The notes under the pieces were generated by a model. It searched no databases. It was not told the DNA's origin and worked only from the letters and a program-made list of their open reading frames with translations. A DNA stretch of 56,009 bases from Rhodococcus gordoniae (GTDB lineage: Bacteria > Actinomycetota > Actinomycetes > Mycobacteriales > Mycobacteriaceae): assembly GCF_001646655.1 (NCBI RefSeq), contig NZ_LPZN01000012.1, positions 1 through 56,009 of the forward strand, in the 5' to 3' direction. A program made the position numbers and the translations under genes. Positions 45,815 through 54,122 of this stretch are shown here, in pieces. How positions within the stretch are numbered: position 1 is the first letter of the stretch; every line of letters starts with the position of its first letter.

Positions 45815-47005
45815 TCAGGCCTTGGGCACCCGCACGATGAGGGCGTCGCCCTGGCCGCCGCCACCGCACAGGGCAGCCGCACCGACGCCGCCACCGCGGC
45901 GCTTCAGCTCGAGCGCGAGGTGCAGCACGATGCGCGCACCCGACATGCCGAGCGGATGGCCGAGCGCGATCGCACCGCCGTTGACGTTCACCTTCGCCGG
46001 ATCGATGCCCAGCTCGCGGGCCGAGACGATGCCGACGGCGGCGAACGCCTCGTTGATCTCGACGAGGTCGAGATCGGCCGGGTCGATGCCCTCACGCTCG
46101 CAGGCCGTGGCGATCGCCCGTGCCGGCTGCGACTGCAGCGTCGAGTCCGGTCCGGCGACGACACCGTGGCGGCCGATCTCGGCGATCCAGCTCAGGCCGA
46201 GCTGTTCGGCCTTGGCCTTGCTCATCACGACGACCGCCGCGGCACCGTCGGAGATCTGCGAGGCCGAACCGGCGGTGACGGTGCCGTCCTTCGAGAAGGC
46301 GGGACGCAGCGCCCCGAGCGATTCGGCGGTGGTCTCCGGGCGGATGCCCTCGTCGGCGGCGAAGACGATCGGCTCGCCCTTGCGCTGCTTGATCGACACC
46401 GGCACGACCTCGTCGTCGAACAGGCCGTCCTTCCAGGCTCGGGCGGCGTTCTGGTGCGAGGCGGCGGCGAAGGCGTCCTGCTCGTCGCGGGAGACGAAGC
46501 GATCGCCGGAGTTGGCCGACTCGGTGAGGTTGCCCATCGCCTGGTCGGTGAAGATGTCGTGCAGGCCGTCGTAGGCCATGTGGTCGCGCAAGGTCACATC
46601 GCCGTACTTGAAGCCGGCGCGGGACCCCTCGAGCATGTGCGGGGCCCGGCTCATCGACTCCTGGCCGCCGGCGACGACGACGTCGAACTCGCCCGCGCGG
46701 ATCAGTTGGTCGGCCATCGCGATCGCGGTGATACCGGACAGGCACACCTTGTTGATGGTCAGCGCCGGCACGTTCATCGGGATGCCGGCGGCGACGGCGG
46801 CCTGCCGGGCCGGGATCTGGCCGGCGCCGGCGGTGAGCACCTGGCCCATGATGACATATTCGACCTGCTCAGGGGCCACACCGGCGCGCTCGAGCGCACC
46901 GGAGATCGCCACGCCACCGAGATCCGATCCGGAGAAATCCTTGAGCGAACCCTGCAGACGCCCCATGGGCGTACGGGCTCCGGCGACGATGACAGAACTG
47001 CTCAC
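45815..47005 (-). CDS. fadA4: Acetyl-CoA acetyltransferase (thiolase)
   Basis: Thiolytic/biosynthetic interconversion of acetyl-CoA and acetoacetyl-CoA; 396 aa. Acyl-accepting Cys88 in [11 protein letters not shown], the [16 protein letters not shown] His motif and the C-terminal CGGGGQGDA Cys motif are complete. GTG 47005 has GGAGG 8 nt upstream. The divergent methylmalonyl-CoA epimerase gene is the same neighbour as fadA4 (Rv1323) has in M. tuberculosis, hence the symbol. Confidence 0.94.
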   Translation of the reverse strand: MSSSVIVAGARTPMGRLQGSLKDFSGSDLGGVAISGALERAGVAPEQVEYVIMGQVLTAGAGQIPARQAAVAAGIPMNVPALTINKVCLSGITAIAMADQLIRAGEFDVVVAGGQESMSRAPHMLEGSRAGFKYGDVTLRDHMAYDGLHDIFTDQAMGNLTESANSGDRFVSRDEQDAFAAASHQNAARAWKDGLFDDEVVPVSIKQRKGEPIVFAADEGIRPETTAESLGALRPAFSKDGTVTAGSASQISDGAAAVVVMSKAKAEQLGLSWIAEIGRHGVVAGPDSTLQSQPARAIATACEREGIDPADLDLVEINEAFAAVGIVSARELGIDPAKVNVNGGAIALGHPLGMSGARIVLHLALELKRRGGGVGAAALCGGGGQGDALIVRVPKA

Positions 47006-47094
47006 GGGACATTCCTCCGAAAGATCGGCATGTGATCGGAAAACTCCACCGGTATTCACCTGAATCCCGGTAGGAGTGCACTCAACGGTACCGC

Positions 47095-47100
47095 TACCGT
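47095..47100 (+). promoter_or_regulatory. -10 box (TACCGT) of leaderless epimerase promoter
   Basis: TACCGT ends 7 nt before the ATG at 47108. Confidence 0.6.
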
Positions 47101-47107
47101 CTAGAGC

Positions 47108-47593
47108 ATGACCGAGACCTCTCCCACATCCTCTCCGGCAGCGTCCGTTCTCGCTTCCGGGCTCGTCACCGCCATCGACCACGTCGGCATCGCAGTTCCC
47201 GACCTCGATGCCGCTCTCACCTGGTACGCCGAGAACCTCGGCCTCGTGTCCACCCACGAGGAAGTCAACGAAGAGCAGGGGGTGCGCGAGGCGATGCTGG
47301 CCGTTCCGGGGACCCCCGAAGGGTCCACCATGATCCAGCTGCTCGCCCCGCTGAACGAGAACTCCACCATCGCGAAGTTCATCGACCGCAACGGCCCGGG
47401 TCTGCAGCAGCTCGCCTACCGCGTCTCCGACATCGACGCCGTCTCCACGGCGCTTCGTGAGCGCGGCGTCCGGCTGCTGTACGACGCACCCCGTCGCGGC
47501 ACCGCCGACTCGCGTATCAACTTCCTGCACCCGAAGGACGCGGGCGGCGTCCTCGTCGAGCTCGTCGAGCCCGCAGCGCATTCCGCTCACTGA
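47108..47593 (+). CDS. Methylmalonyl-CoA epimerase
   Basis: Interconverts R- and S-methylmalonyl-CoA in propionate/odd-chain fatty acid metabolism. 161 aa, VOC fold: [19 protein letters not shown] with the first metal His, [26 protein letters not shown], and final [17 protein letters not shown] with a metal Glu. A ~20-residue Ser/Pro-rich extension precedes the domain. Divergent from the thiolase gene; leaderless ATG. Confidence 0.94.
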   Translation: MTETSPTSSPAASVLASGLVTAIDHVGIAVPDLDAALTWYAENLGLVSTHEEVNEEQGVREAMLAVPGTPEGSTMIQLLAPLNENSTIAKFIDRNGPGLQQLAYRVSDIDAVSTALRERGVRLLYDAPRRGTADSRINFLHPKDAGGVLVELVEPAAHSAH

Positions 47594-47601
47594 CGGCTCT
47601 T

Positions 47602-47643
47602 CCGGATGCGCTCCCGAACACGGATGGGCGGGAGCGCATCCGG
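47602..47643 (+). terminator. 15-bp terminator hairpin after the epimerase gene
   Basis: CCGGATGCGCTCCCG / CGGGAGCGCATCCGG with a 12-nt loop, starting 9 nt after the stop. Confidence 0.75.
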
Positions 47644-47664
47644 GTCGTACCCGCATCCAACGGG

Positions 47665-47670
47665 TAGATT
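47665..47670 (+). promoter_or_regulatory. -10 box (TAGATT), leaderless promoter
   Basis: TAGATT ends 6 nt before the ATG at 47677. Confidence 0.6.
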
Positions 47671-47676
47671 GTCTCC

Positions 47677-48909
47677 ATGGTCTTCGATCGTGATCGCGCA
47701 CCCAGCCACCTGCCGTTCTCCATCGTGCGGAAGGGCTTCGACCGCGACGAGGTGACCAACTACTTCGCCCGGTTCGAAGCCGAGCTGCGCGTGACCGCCA
47801 CCGACCGCGACGCCGCCGCCGCGCAGGCCCGCGATCTGGCCCGTCAGCTCGAGAACGCCCGCAACGAAATCGACGAACTCCGCAAGGACGTCGACCGGCT
47901 GTCGGTGCCTCCCACCACTGCAGAGGGCATGAGCGACCGCATCTCACGGATGCTGCGGCTCGCCTCCGACGAGGCCTCCGAGCTGCGTGCCCGTGCCGAG
48001 GCCGACGCCGCCGAGATGATCTCGCTCGCGGAGCAGGAGGGCATCCGCCTCCGGGGCGACTACGAGAAGAAGCTCGCCGAACTCGAGGACACCCGCGTCG
48101 CCTTCGCGGCCGAGCACGAGCGGACGATGACCGCGGCCCGCGCGGAGGCCGAACGGATCGTCGCTGCGGCCCGCGCGGAAGCCGAGCGACTTGCCGCCGA
48201 GGCCGAGGCCAAGCGCGAGCAGGTGCAGCAGGATTTCGAGATCACGATGGCCGAACGCCGCACCAAGGTGCTCGGCTCCCTCGACGAACTCGAACGGACG
48301 AGCAAGGCCGAAGCCGAGCGCCGTCTCGAGGAAGCCACGCAGGAAGCCGAACGGCGACTCACCCAGGCCACCGAACAGTCCGAGCGGAAGGTGTCGAACG
48401 CGCGCGACCTCACCGAGGAACTCCGTGTGCTGCGCGGGCGCATCCTCGGCCAGCTCGACGCCGTTCGCGAACAGCTCGACGACGTCCCCACCCTGCTCGC
48501 AGCGATCACCCGCGAAGGCGAACTGCTCGACCGGGAGATCTCCCTCGACGAGCCCCGCACGACCGTCCTCGGCACGGCGCGCGACAACAAGCAGGGTGGC
48601 GACAAGCAGGGTTCGGACGACGAGAGTCCGAAGGAGCCGGCATCCCCCGAGGCCGACGCGAAGGCGGACAAGACCGCGCCGCTGCCGCAGACCGACAAAA
48701 CCACGCCCATGCCGCAGGCCGACCGGACGGTGCGGATCCCGAAGAGCGACGCCTCCGGCCCGAACTCGGCCGCGCAGCCGAACAGCGGCGCACAGGGATC
48801 CCAGTCCACTCCGCGTACGCCGAACGCCTCGGCGCCGCATCGCTCGCCCTCGGTCGGTGCCGGTGCGCAGGGTCGCTCCCCTGCCGTGGCCAGCAAGGTC
48901 CGCAACTGA
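47677..48909 (+). CDS. DivIVA-domain coiled-coil protein
   Basis: 410 aa. Residues ~12-37 ([19 protein letters not shown]) match the DivIVA N-terminal membrane-curvature motif. Residues ~45-280 are an almost continuous coiled coil with [20 protein letters not shown]-type heptads. From about residue 300 the chain is disordered, and ~329-357 contain three 9-residue repeats ([27 protein letters not shown]). DivIVA relatives in actinobacteria organise polar growth; this is not Wag31 itself because the length and tail differ. A cell-pole scaffold role is an inference. Confidence 0.82.
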   Translation: MVFDRDRAPSHLPFSIVRKGFDRDEVTNYFARFEAELRVTATDRDAAAAQARDLARQLENARNEIDELRKDVDRLSVPPTTAEGMSDRISRMLRLASDEASELRARAEADAAEMISLAEQEGIRLRGDYEKKLAELEDTRVAFAAEHERTMTAARAEAERIVAAARAEAERLAAEAEAKREQVQQDFEITMAERRTKVLGSLDELERTSKAEAERRLEEATQEAERRLTQATEQSERKVSNARDLTEELRVLRGRILGQLDAVREQLDDVPTLLAAITREGELLDREISLDEPRTTVLGTARDNKQGGDKQGSDDESPKEPASPEADAKADKTAPLPQTDKTTPMPQADRTVRIPKSDASGPNSAAQPNSGAQGSQSTPRTPNASAPHRSPSVGAGAQGRSPAVASKVRN

Positions 48910-48964
48910 CGAGTTCGGCGAACACGCCGATCGACATCATCTCCGGGTCGGTCACAGGCCCATC

Positions 48965-49637
48965 ATGAAGCTTCGACCGACTCGAAGGTCAAGCCCGACG
49001 GCCGGCGACCGTCGGATCGACCGCGAGCGCATTGCGGTTCTACGACGACGCCGGCCTGCTGCGTCCCGAGCAGGTCGATCCGTCGACGGGATACCGGTTC
49101 TACAGTCGCTCCCAGGTCCCGCGCGCCTGCCGGCTGCGGCAGTTGCGGGAGATCGGGATGCCGCTGCTCGCCATCGGCGAGTTCTTCGCCACCGACGCGG
49201 ACGAGGCCGCACGGCTGCTCGACGACCACGTCGCCGGGATGACCACGGAGGCCGAGAGGCTCCGACGGGCCGCCGAGACACTCGGGGCGTCCTTGCGTGC
49301 CGAATCCCGCCGCGTGATCTGCACGGTGCCGGGACCCGTCCTCGCCGGCGCCGTCGATCAGGTCTCCGCCTCCACCGGTCACGACCCCGACATCCCGGTG
49401 CTGAACGGCGTGCACATGGAAACCGGATCCGGCTGCGTGAGGCTGACTGCCACCGACCGGTACCGGCTCGCCACCCGGACGCTCGTGCCCACCGATCCGA
49501 CCTGCCCGTCCTGGGCCGGCACACTCGCCGGCGACGACCTGCTGCTCGACATTCGCGGCACCGATCTGCCCGTCACCGTCCGGTCGGCCGACGACGGGGA
49601 TCTCACCACACTCGTCATGCCGCGCAGCGCCCCCTGA
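48965..49637 (+). pseudogene. MerR-type regulator fused to a sliding-clamp-like domain, 5' frame disrupted
   Basis: From TTG 49032 the frame reads LRFYDDAGLLRPEQVDPSTG, the second half of a MerR DNA-binding domain, then a helical dimerisation region (to about residue 85) and a domain beginning LAGAVDQVSASTGHDPDIPVL followed by VRLTATDRYRLATRTLVP. The latter resembles one domain of the DNA polymerase III beta clamp (compare its ATDRFRLAVREL signature). The first half of the MerR helix-turn-helix has no start codon in this frame: an in-frame TGA lies at 48966. Removing one A from ATGAAGC (48965-48971) would join an ATG to the frame and give ...RRPATVGSTASALRFYDD. So it is either a frameshifted gene, a sequencing error, or an N-truncated protein of ~201 aa. 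MerR-clamp fusions occur in actinobacteria; function unknown. Confidence 0.6.
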
Positions 49638-49711
49638 AGCACTCCCCCTCAGCAGTGCCCTCCGGAACAGCGACACCCGGATCCGGCGAAGACCTCGACA
49701 GGAGCCCCGCC

Positions 49712-50013
49712 ATGTCCACTTCCCCCTCGACGCTGCCGATGTCCTCACCGACGAGCGCGCCCGAAAACACCACGACACCCTCCGCGTCGCGGGCTTCCAT
49801 CCGAGCCTGCACCTGAACCTGGCCGACGACTTCCGCCGTCTCGGGTCGTTCCGGGCGGCCGCGGAACATCTCGACCGCGCGCAGGACCACATGTCCGCGC
49901 TCCCCGACGATCCCTACGGCGACACCATCCGCACAGCCCTGCACGAGGTGCGGCAGGCGATCACCGACCGCGACACCGCGCCGCGAGCGTCCGCACCCGG
50001 TACCGCCCGCTGA
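49712..50013 (+). pseudogene. TPR-like small protein with a -1 frameshift near its start
   Basis: ATG 49712 has AGGAG 7 nt upstream but its frame ends at 49816. The conserved-looking protein is in another frame: LDAADVLTDERARKHHDTLR, HPSLHLNLADDFRRLGSFRA, AAEHLDRAQDHMSALPDDPYG, ending at TGA 50011-50013. One extra C in the CCCCC run at 49722-49726 would join MSTSP directly to LDAADVL. The LNLADDFRRLGxFxAAxEHL pattern looks like a single TPR unit. Function unknown. The break may be a sequencing error or real decay; the neighbouring gene is also frame-disrupted. Confidence 0.55.
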
Positions 50014-50051
50014 CGGATCCGCTACGACCGGACCTCAGCGATCCGTCGTGG

Positions 50052-50375
50052 CTAGGACCAGCGTCGGGTGGGTCGGCGGGTGCCGCGTCCCGCCCAGCAT
50101 CCGCTGTGCCAGTGCCGCCGGTCCTCCGTCCCGCCGAGCGCATCGGTCGGCCACGCGACGACGTGGGGCGTTCCCGGCGCGATCTCGTGATCGCATCCCG
50201 GGCACCGGTACGGCTTCGTGGCGCGCGAGCCCGGCACGGTGCGCACGGTGAAGCGCTCCCCCTCGGCCCCCGCGGGTCCGTTCTCGGTGCGCACCGTCGC
50301 CCCGAAATAGGTCGGGGCCTCGCCGGACGCCCCGCCGCGCTTGCGGTCGGTGCGGGATCTGTTGCGGCGCGGCAC
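50052..50375 (-). CDS. Small zinc-ribbon protein co-transcribed with nucS
   Basis: 107 aa. A basic N-terminus (PRRNRSRTDRKRGGASG) is followed by FGATVRTENGP and a likely zinc site formed by YRCPGCDHEI and HWHSGCW. GTG 50375 starts 2 nt after the nucS stop, so the pair is certainly co-transcribed. I recognise it as a conserved actinobacterial companion of nucS but not by function; nucleic-acid binding is a guess from the basic tail and zinc ribbon. Confidence 0.75.
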   Translation of the reverse strand: MPRRNRSRTDRKRGGASGEAPTYFGATVRTENGPAGAEGERFTVRTVPGSRATKPYRCPGCDHEIAPGTPHVVAWPTDALGGTEDRRHWHSGCWAGRGTRRPTRRWS

Positions 50376-50377
50376 GA

Positions 50378-51052
50378 TCAGAACAATCTGAACTCGGTGC
50401 TCTCGGTGCCCCGCATCGCCTCGTAGTCGAGCACGAGGCAGCGGATGCCGCGGTCGGTGGCCAATGTCCGTGCCTGCGGCTTGATCTGCTGCGCCGCGAA
50501 CACGCCGCTGACCGGAGCGAGCAGCGGATCCCTGTTGAGCAGTTCGAGGTAACGGGTGAGCTGCTCCACACCGTCGATCTCGCCGCGACGCTTCACCTCC
50601 ACAGCGACGGTCGCACCGTCGGCGTCGCGGCACAGCAGATCCACGGGCCCGATCGCCGTGGGGTATTCGCGCCGGATGAGAGTGAAACCCGTCCCGAGGG
50701 TCTCGACGTGCTCGGCGAGCAGTTCCTGTAGGTGTGCCTCGACGCCGTCCTTGATCAGACCGGGATCGACACCGAGTTCGTGGCTCGAATCGTGGTCGAT
50801 CTCTTCGAGAGTGATCCGGAGCTGTTCGCCTGCCTTGTTCGTGACCACCCACAGGGCCTCGGCGTCCTCGGCCGATTCCTCTTCGAGCCAGCAGGGTGGG
50901 CTCATCCAGTTCAGAGGCTTGTAGGCACGGTCGTCGGCGTGGACACTCACCGAACCGTCGGATTTGACGAGAAGGAGACGTCGGGCCGTCGGCAGATGAG
51001 CCGTCAGGCGTCCGATGTAGTCCACACGGCAACGGGCAATCACAAGACGCAC
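50378..51052 (-). CDS. nucS: Mismatch-specific endonuclease NucS/EndoMS
   Basis: 224 aa. Makes double-strand cuts at mismatches and provides the non-canonical, MutS-independent mismatch repair of actinobacteria. The PD-(D/E)XK nuclease core is visible: Asp138 in [10 protein letters not shown], and Glu152-Val-Lys154 in VAVEVKRRG, plus QLTRYLELL. The protein ends STEFRLF, a plausible sliding-clamp-binding tail as described for this family. GTG 51052 is 6 nt after a -10 box TAGGGT, so the message is leaderless. Same place as Rv1321. Confidence 0.95.
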   Translation of the reverse strand: MRLVIARCRVDYIGRLTAHLPTARRLLLVKSDGSVSVHADDRAYKPLNWMSPPCWLEEESAEDAEALWVVTNKAGEQLRITLEEIDHDSSHELGVDPGLIKDGVEAHLQELLAEHVETLGTGFTLIRREYPTAIGPVDLLCRDADGATVAVEVKRRGEIDGVEQLTRYLELLNRDPLLAPVSGVFAAQQIKPQARTLATDRGIRCLVLDYEAMRGTESTEFRLF

Positions 51053-51058
51053 ACAGCC

Positions 51059-51064
51059 ACCCTA
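51059..51064 (-). promoter_or_regulatory. -10 box (TAGGGT) of leaderless nucS promoter
   Basis: Minus-strand TAGGGT ends 6 nt before GTG 51052. Confidence 0.6.
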
Positions 51065-51079
51065 GAGGATCGACTCGAC

Positions 51080-51085
51080 TAGTCT
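51080..51085 (+). promoter_or_regulatory. -10 box (TAGTCT) of the adenylate cyclase promoter
   Basis: TAGTCT ends 9 nt before ATG 51095, giving a leader of at most a few nucleotides. It lies 15 bp from the divergent nucS -10 box. Confidence 0.55.
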
Positions 51086-51094
51086 CGAACGACC

Positions 51095-52642
51095 ATGCCC
51101 GCACGCAGTCACCGCACGGCCCCGCTCGGATCGGCGATCCTGGGAGAGCCTGCCGAACCGATCCGACGGCAACGCATCAGAATCCAGACCCTGCTGACGT
51201 TCTCCCTGATCGGCACGCATCTCGTCGGCGCTCTCATCGTGGCCGCACTGATCAACGTCGTCATCCCGGGCCCGTCCGTGCTGACCTCCGACTTCCTCGT
51301 GATCACCGCGATCCTCGCCCCGGTCTACGTGGTCTCGGCCGTCGTGATCGGCTCGGTCCTCGGCACCCGGGCGACGCTTCGCCGGCTGCGCTGGGCGCTC
51401 GAGAACCGCCCTCCCACATCGCAGGAGCAACGGATCGCGCTGCGAATGCCCTGGCGCACCACCCTCCAGCAGGGAGCACTGTGGTTCATCGGGCTGATCC
51501 TGTTCACCGTCGGCTTCGGGATCATCGATCCGCAGACCATCCCGAAGGTCGCGCTGACCATCACCCTGGCCGGCATCACGGTGTGCGGATTCGCGTACAT
51601 GTTCACCGATTTCGCGCTACGCCCTATCGCCGCGCGCGCACTCGAGGCCGGAACGCCGCGCCGTCCGCGCCTGGCCGGCACCACCGGACGGGTGATGCTC
51701 GCATGGACCCTGGGCAGCGCGGTACCCGTCGTGGGCCTGCTGTTCATCGCGGTGTTCAGCTTCATCCGTCCCGTCACCCCCACCCGACTGGCGATCACCA
51801 TCCTCGCCATCGGCGGGCTCGGTCTGTTCACCGGTTCGCTGCTGATGTTCCTCACCATCCGGTCGACCATCGCGCCGATCGAATCGGTACGGGCCGGGAT
51901 GCAACGCATCGCGTCGGGCGACTTCGACACCGCCGTCGTCGTCTACGACGGAACCGAACTCGGGCAACTGCAGACCGGATTCAACCGGATGGCCGAAGGC
52001 CTGCGCGAACGCGAGAAACTGCGCGACGTGTTCGGCAGACATGTCGGACGGGAGGTCGCGGCCGCCGCGCTCACCAATCCGAGTGTGCTCGGCGGGGAGG
52101 AACGGGATGTCGCAGTGCTGTTCGTCGACATCGTCGGATCCACCGCGCTGGCCGCCGGCCGCCCACCGACCGAGGTGGTGGCCCTCCTCAACCGGTTCTT
52201 CGCGGTCGTCGTCGAAGAGGTTCATGCCGCCGAAGGATTCGTCAACAAGTTCGAGGGCGATGCGGCGCTGGCCATCTTCGGTGCGCCGGTCGCCCTCGGC
52301 AATGCGGCCGGAGCCGCTCTCGGCGCCGCGAGACGGATGGCGCGACGCCTCGCGGACGAAGTGCCCGAGTGCCGTGCGGGAATCGGGGTCACGGCAGGTC
52401 GCGCGGTCGCGGGGAACATCGGCGCGCAGGAACGCTTCGAGTACACCGTGATCGGCGATCCGGTCAACGAAGCAGCGCGACTGTCGGATCTCGCGAAAAC
52501 CGTTCCCGGCTGTGTCGCGGCGTCGGCACGCACCGTGCTCCTCGCACCCGACGACGAACGTTCCCGGTGGGAGGAGGGCGAGGAGATCACCCTGCGCGGC
52601 CGTTCCGAGCCGACCCGGCTGGTCGTTCCGCGCCCGGATTGA
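51095..52642 (+). CDS. Membrane class III adenylate cyclase with HAMP domain
   Basis: 515 aa. Six membrane helices in the first ~265 residues, HAMP at about 250-305 (RSTIAPIESVRAGMQRIASG), then a cyclase homology domain. Metal Asp in VLFVDIVGST, the adenine-selecting Lys in VNKFEGDAALAIFG, the Asp in TVIGDPVNEAARL and the transition-state Asn/Arg in the same motif are all present, so it should be active on ATP. Resembles the Rv1318c-Rv1320c group, where M. tuberculosis has several tandem copies; only one is here. cAMP might be removed by the MBL-fold protein at 28014. Confidence 0.93.
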   Translation: MPARSHRTAPLGSAILGEPAEPIRRQRIRIQTLLTFSLIGTHLVGALIVAALINVVIPGPSVLTSDFLVITAILAPVYVVSAVVIGSVLGTRATLRRLRWALENRPPTSQEQRIALRMPWRTTLQQGALWFIGLILFTVGFGIIDPQTIPKVALTITLAGITVCGFAYMFTDFALRPIAARALEAGTPRRPRLAGTTGRVMLAWTLGSAVPVVGLLFIAVFSFIRPVTPTRLAITILAIGGLGLFTGSLLMFLTIRSTIAPIESVRAGMQRIASGDFDTAVVVYDGTELGQLQTGFNRMAEGLREREKLRDVFGRHVGREVAAAALTNPSVLGGEERDVAVLFVDIVGSTALAAGRPPTEVVALLNRFFAVVVEEVHAAEGFVNKFEGDAALAIFGAPVALGNAAGAALGAARRMARRLADEVPECRAGIGVTAGRAVAGNIGAQERFEYTVIGDPVNEAARLSDLAKTVPGCVAASARTVLLAPDDERSRWEEGEEITLRGRSEPTRLVVPRPD

Positions 52643-52651
52643 CGGCCGGTC

Positions 52652-53476
52652 TCACTCCCCCGCCAGTACCGCGTCGAGGAACTTGCGCGTGCGTTCCTCC
52701 CGCGGACCGGTGAAGATGCGCTCGGGTGGTCCCTCCTCCACGATGCGGCCCCGATCGAACATCAGCACGCGATCGGAGACGTCGCGGGCGAAGTGCATCT
52801 CGTGCGTCACGATCAGCATCGTGATGTCGGTCGTCTCGGCAATCGTCCGCAGCACGTCCAGCACGTCCGCGACGAGTTCGGGGTCGAGGGCCGAGGTGAC
52901 CTCGTCGAGCAGCAGGATCTCCGGATCCATGGCGAGCGCACGAGCGATGGCGACCCGCTGCTGCTGACCACCCGACAATTGCGTCGGGTGCGCGTTCTCC
53001 TTGTCGGACATGCCGACCATGGCGAGCAGTTCCCGCGCACGGTCGCGCGCGTCGGCCTTGCTGCGGCCGAGCACGTGGACCGGAGCCTCGGTGAGGTTCT
53101 CCATGACGTTCATGTTGGGGAACAGGTTGAACTGCTGGAACACCATCCCGATGCTGCGACGCATCGATCGGAGGTAGCGTTCGGAGGCCGGAACGAGACG
53201 TGACCCCTTGCGTTCGTGGCTGAGCGGCTCCCCCTTGACCCACACCACACCGTCGTCGATCTTCTCGAGGGTCATGAGCAGGCGCAGTATGGTCGTCTTG
53301 CCCGAGCCGCTCGGACCGATCAACGTCACCCGCTCTCCCGGAGAGACGGTGAAGTCGAGGTGGTCGAGGACCACGTGATCGCCGAATCTCTTGACGACGG
53401 AATCGAATCGGATCATGGATCCGTCGGAGGTGGCGGCAGGCAGCAAGTTGCCGTCCGCGCCGGCTTCCTTGTTCAT
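52652..53476 (-). CDS. ehuA: Ectoine/hydroxyectoine-type ABC importer, ATPase
   Basis: 274 aa polar amino acid-type ATPase. Walker A IGPSGSGKTTIL, Q-loop FQQFNLFPNMNV, signature LSGGQQQRVAIARAL, Walker B ILLLDEVTSALD, H-loop VTHEMHFA. ATG 53476 starts 1 nt after the upstream permease stop. Last gene of ehuBCDA; converges with the cyclase gene, with 9 bp between. Assignment to ectoine uptake rests mainly on the binding protein. Confidence 0.87.
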   Translation of the reverse strand: MNKEAGADGNLLPAATSDGSMIRFDSVVKRFGDHVVLDHLDFTVSPGERVTLIGPSGSGKTTILRLLMTLEKIDDGVVWVKGEPLSHERKGSRLVPASERYLRSMRRSIGMVFQQFNLFPNMNVMENLTEAPVHVLGRSKADARDRARELLAMVGMSDKENAHPTQLSGGQQQRVAIARALAMDPEILLLDEVTSALDPELVADVLDVLRTIAETTDITMLIVTHEMHFARDVSDRVLMFDRGRIVEEGPPERIFTGPREERTRKFLDAVLAGE

Positions 53477-53477
53477 C

Positions 53478-54122
53478 TCAATAGGCAAGGCGACGCTCCA
53501 ATCGGCGGACGAGCAACGACGTCGGATAGCTGGCGATGAGGAAGATGAGACCGGCCAGGGTGAGCGGCTCCAGATACTGGAAGTTGCGCGCACCGAACTG
53601 CTGGGCGGCCGTCACCATTTCCACGACGGAAATGGTGAACAGGAACGGGGTGTCCTTGAACAGCGACACCGCGTAGTTGCCCAATGCGGGCACGACACGA
53701 CGTACGGCCTGCGGGAGGATCACCGCTCGCCAGGTGCGCAGCGGCGACAGCGACAACGCCCGGCACGCCTCCCACTGCCCCTTCGGCACCGCCTCGATAC
53801 CCGCCCGGTACACCTCGGCCATATAGGTCGCGTAGTGGATACCCAGCACCGCGATGCCGATCTGCAGCGCGCTGAATTGTGGAAGCAGGTAGTACACGAA
53901 CAGCAACTGCACCACGAGCGGCGTGAGCCGGATGAACTGGACGACGGCGGACAACGCGGTGGCGAGAACCTTCGGCAGCGAACGGCGCGCGACTGCAACG
54001 ATCAGCCCGAGCACCGCTGCCACCACGAACCCGAGGACCGTGGCGAGCAAGGTGATCCGGAATCCTTCGAGCAGTACCGGTAGCGCCTCGGCCGCCCGTT
54101 CCCAACTCCAGTCGACGTTCAT
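53478..54122 (-). CDS. ehuD: Ectoine-type ABC importer, permease D
   Basis: 214-aa inner-membrane permease of the His/Glu/Gln type with about five helices. The EAA loop, which contacts the ATPase, is EACRALSLSPLRTWRAVILPQ. N-terminal WERAAEALPVLLEGFRITLL resembles EhuD. Its ATG overlaps the ehuC stop (ATGA). Confidence 0.85.
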   Translation of the reverse strand: MNVDWSWERAAEALPVLLEGFRITLLATVLGFVVAAVLGLIVAVARRSLPKVLATALSAVVQFIRLTPLVVQLLFVYYLLPQFSALQIGIAVLGIHYATYMAEVYRAGIEAVPKGQWEACRALSLSPLRTWRAVILPQAVRRVVPALGNYAVSLFKDTPFLFTISVVEMVTAAQQFGARNFQYLEPLTLAGLIFLIASYPTSLLVRRLERRLAY

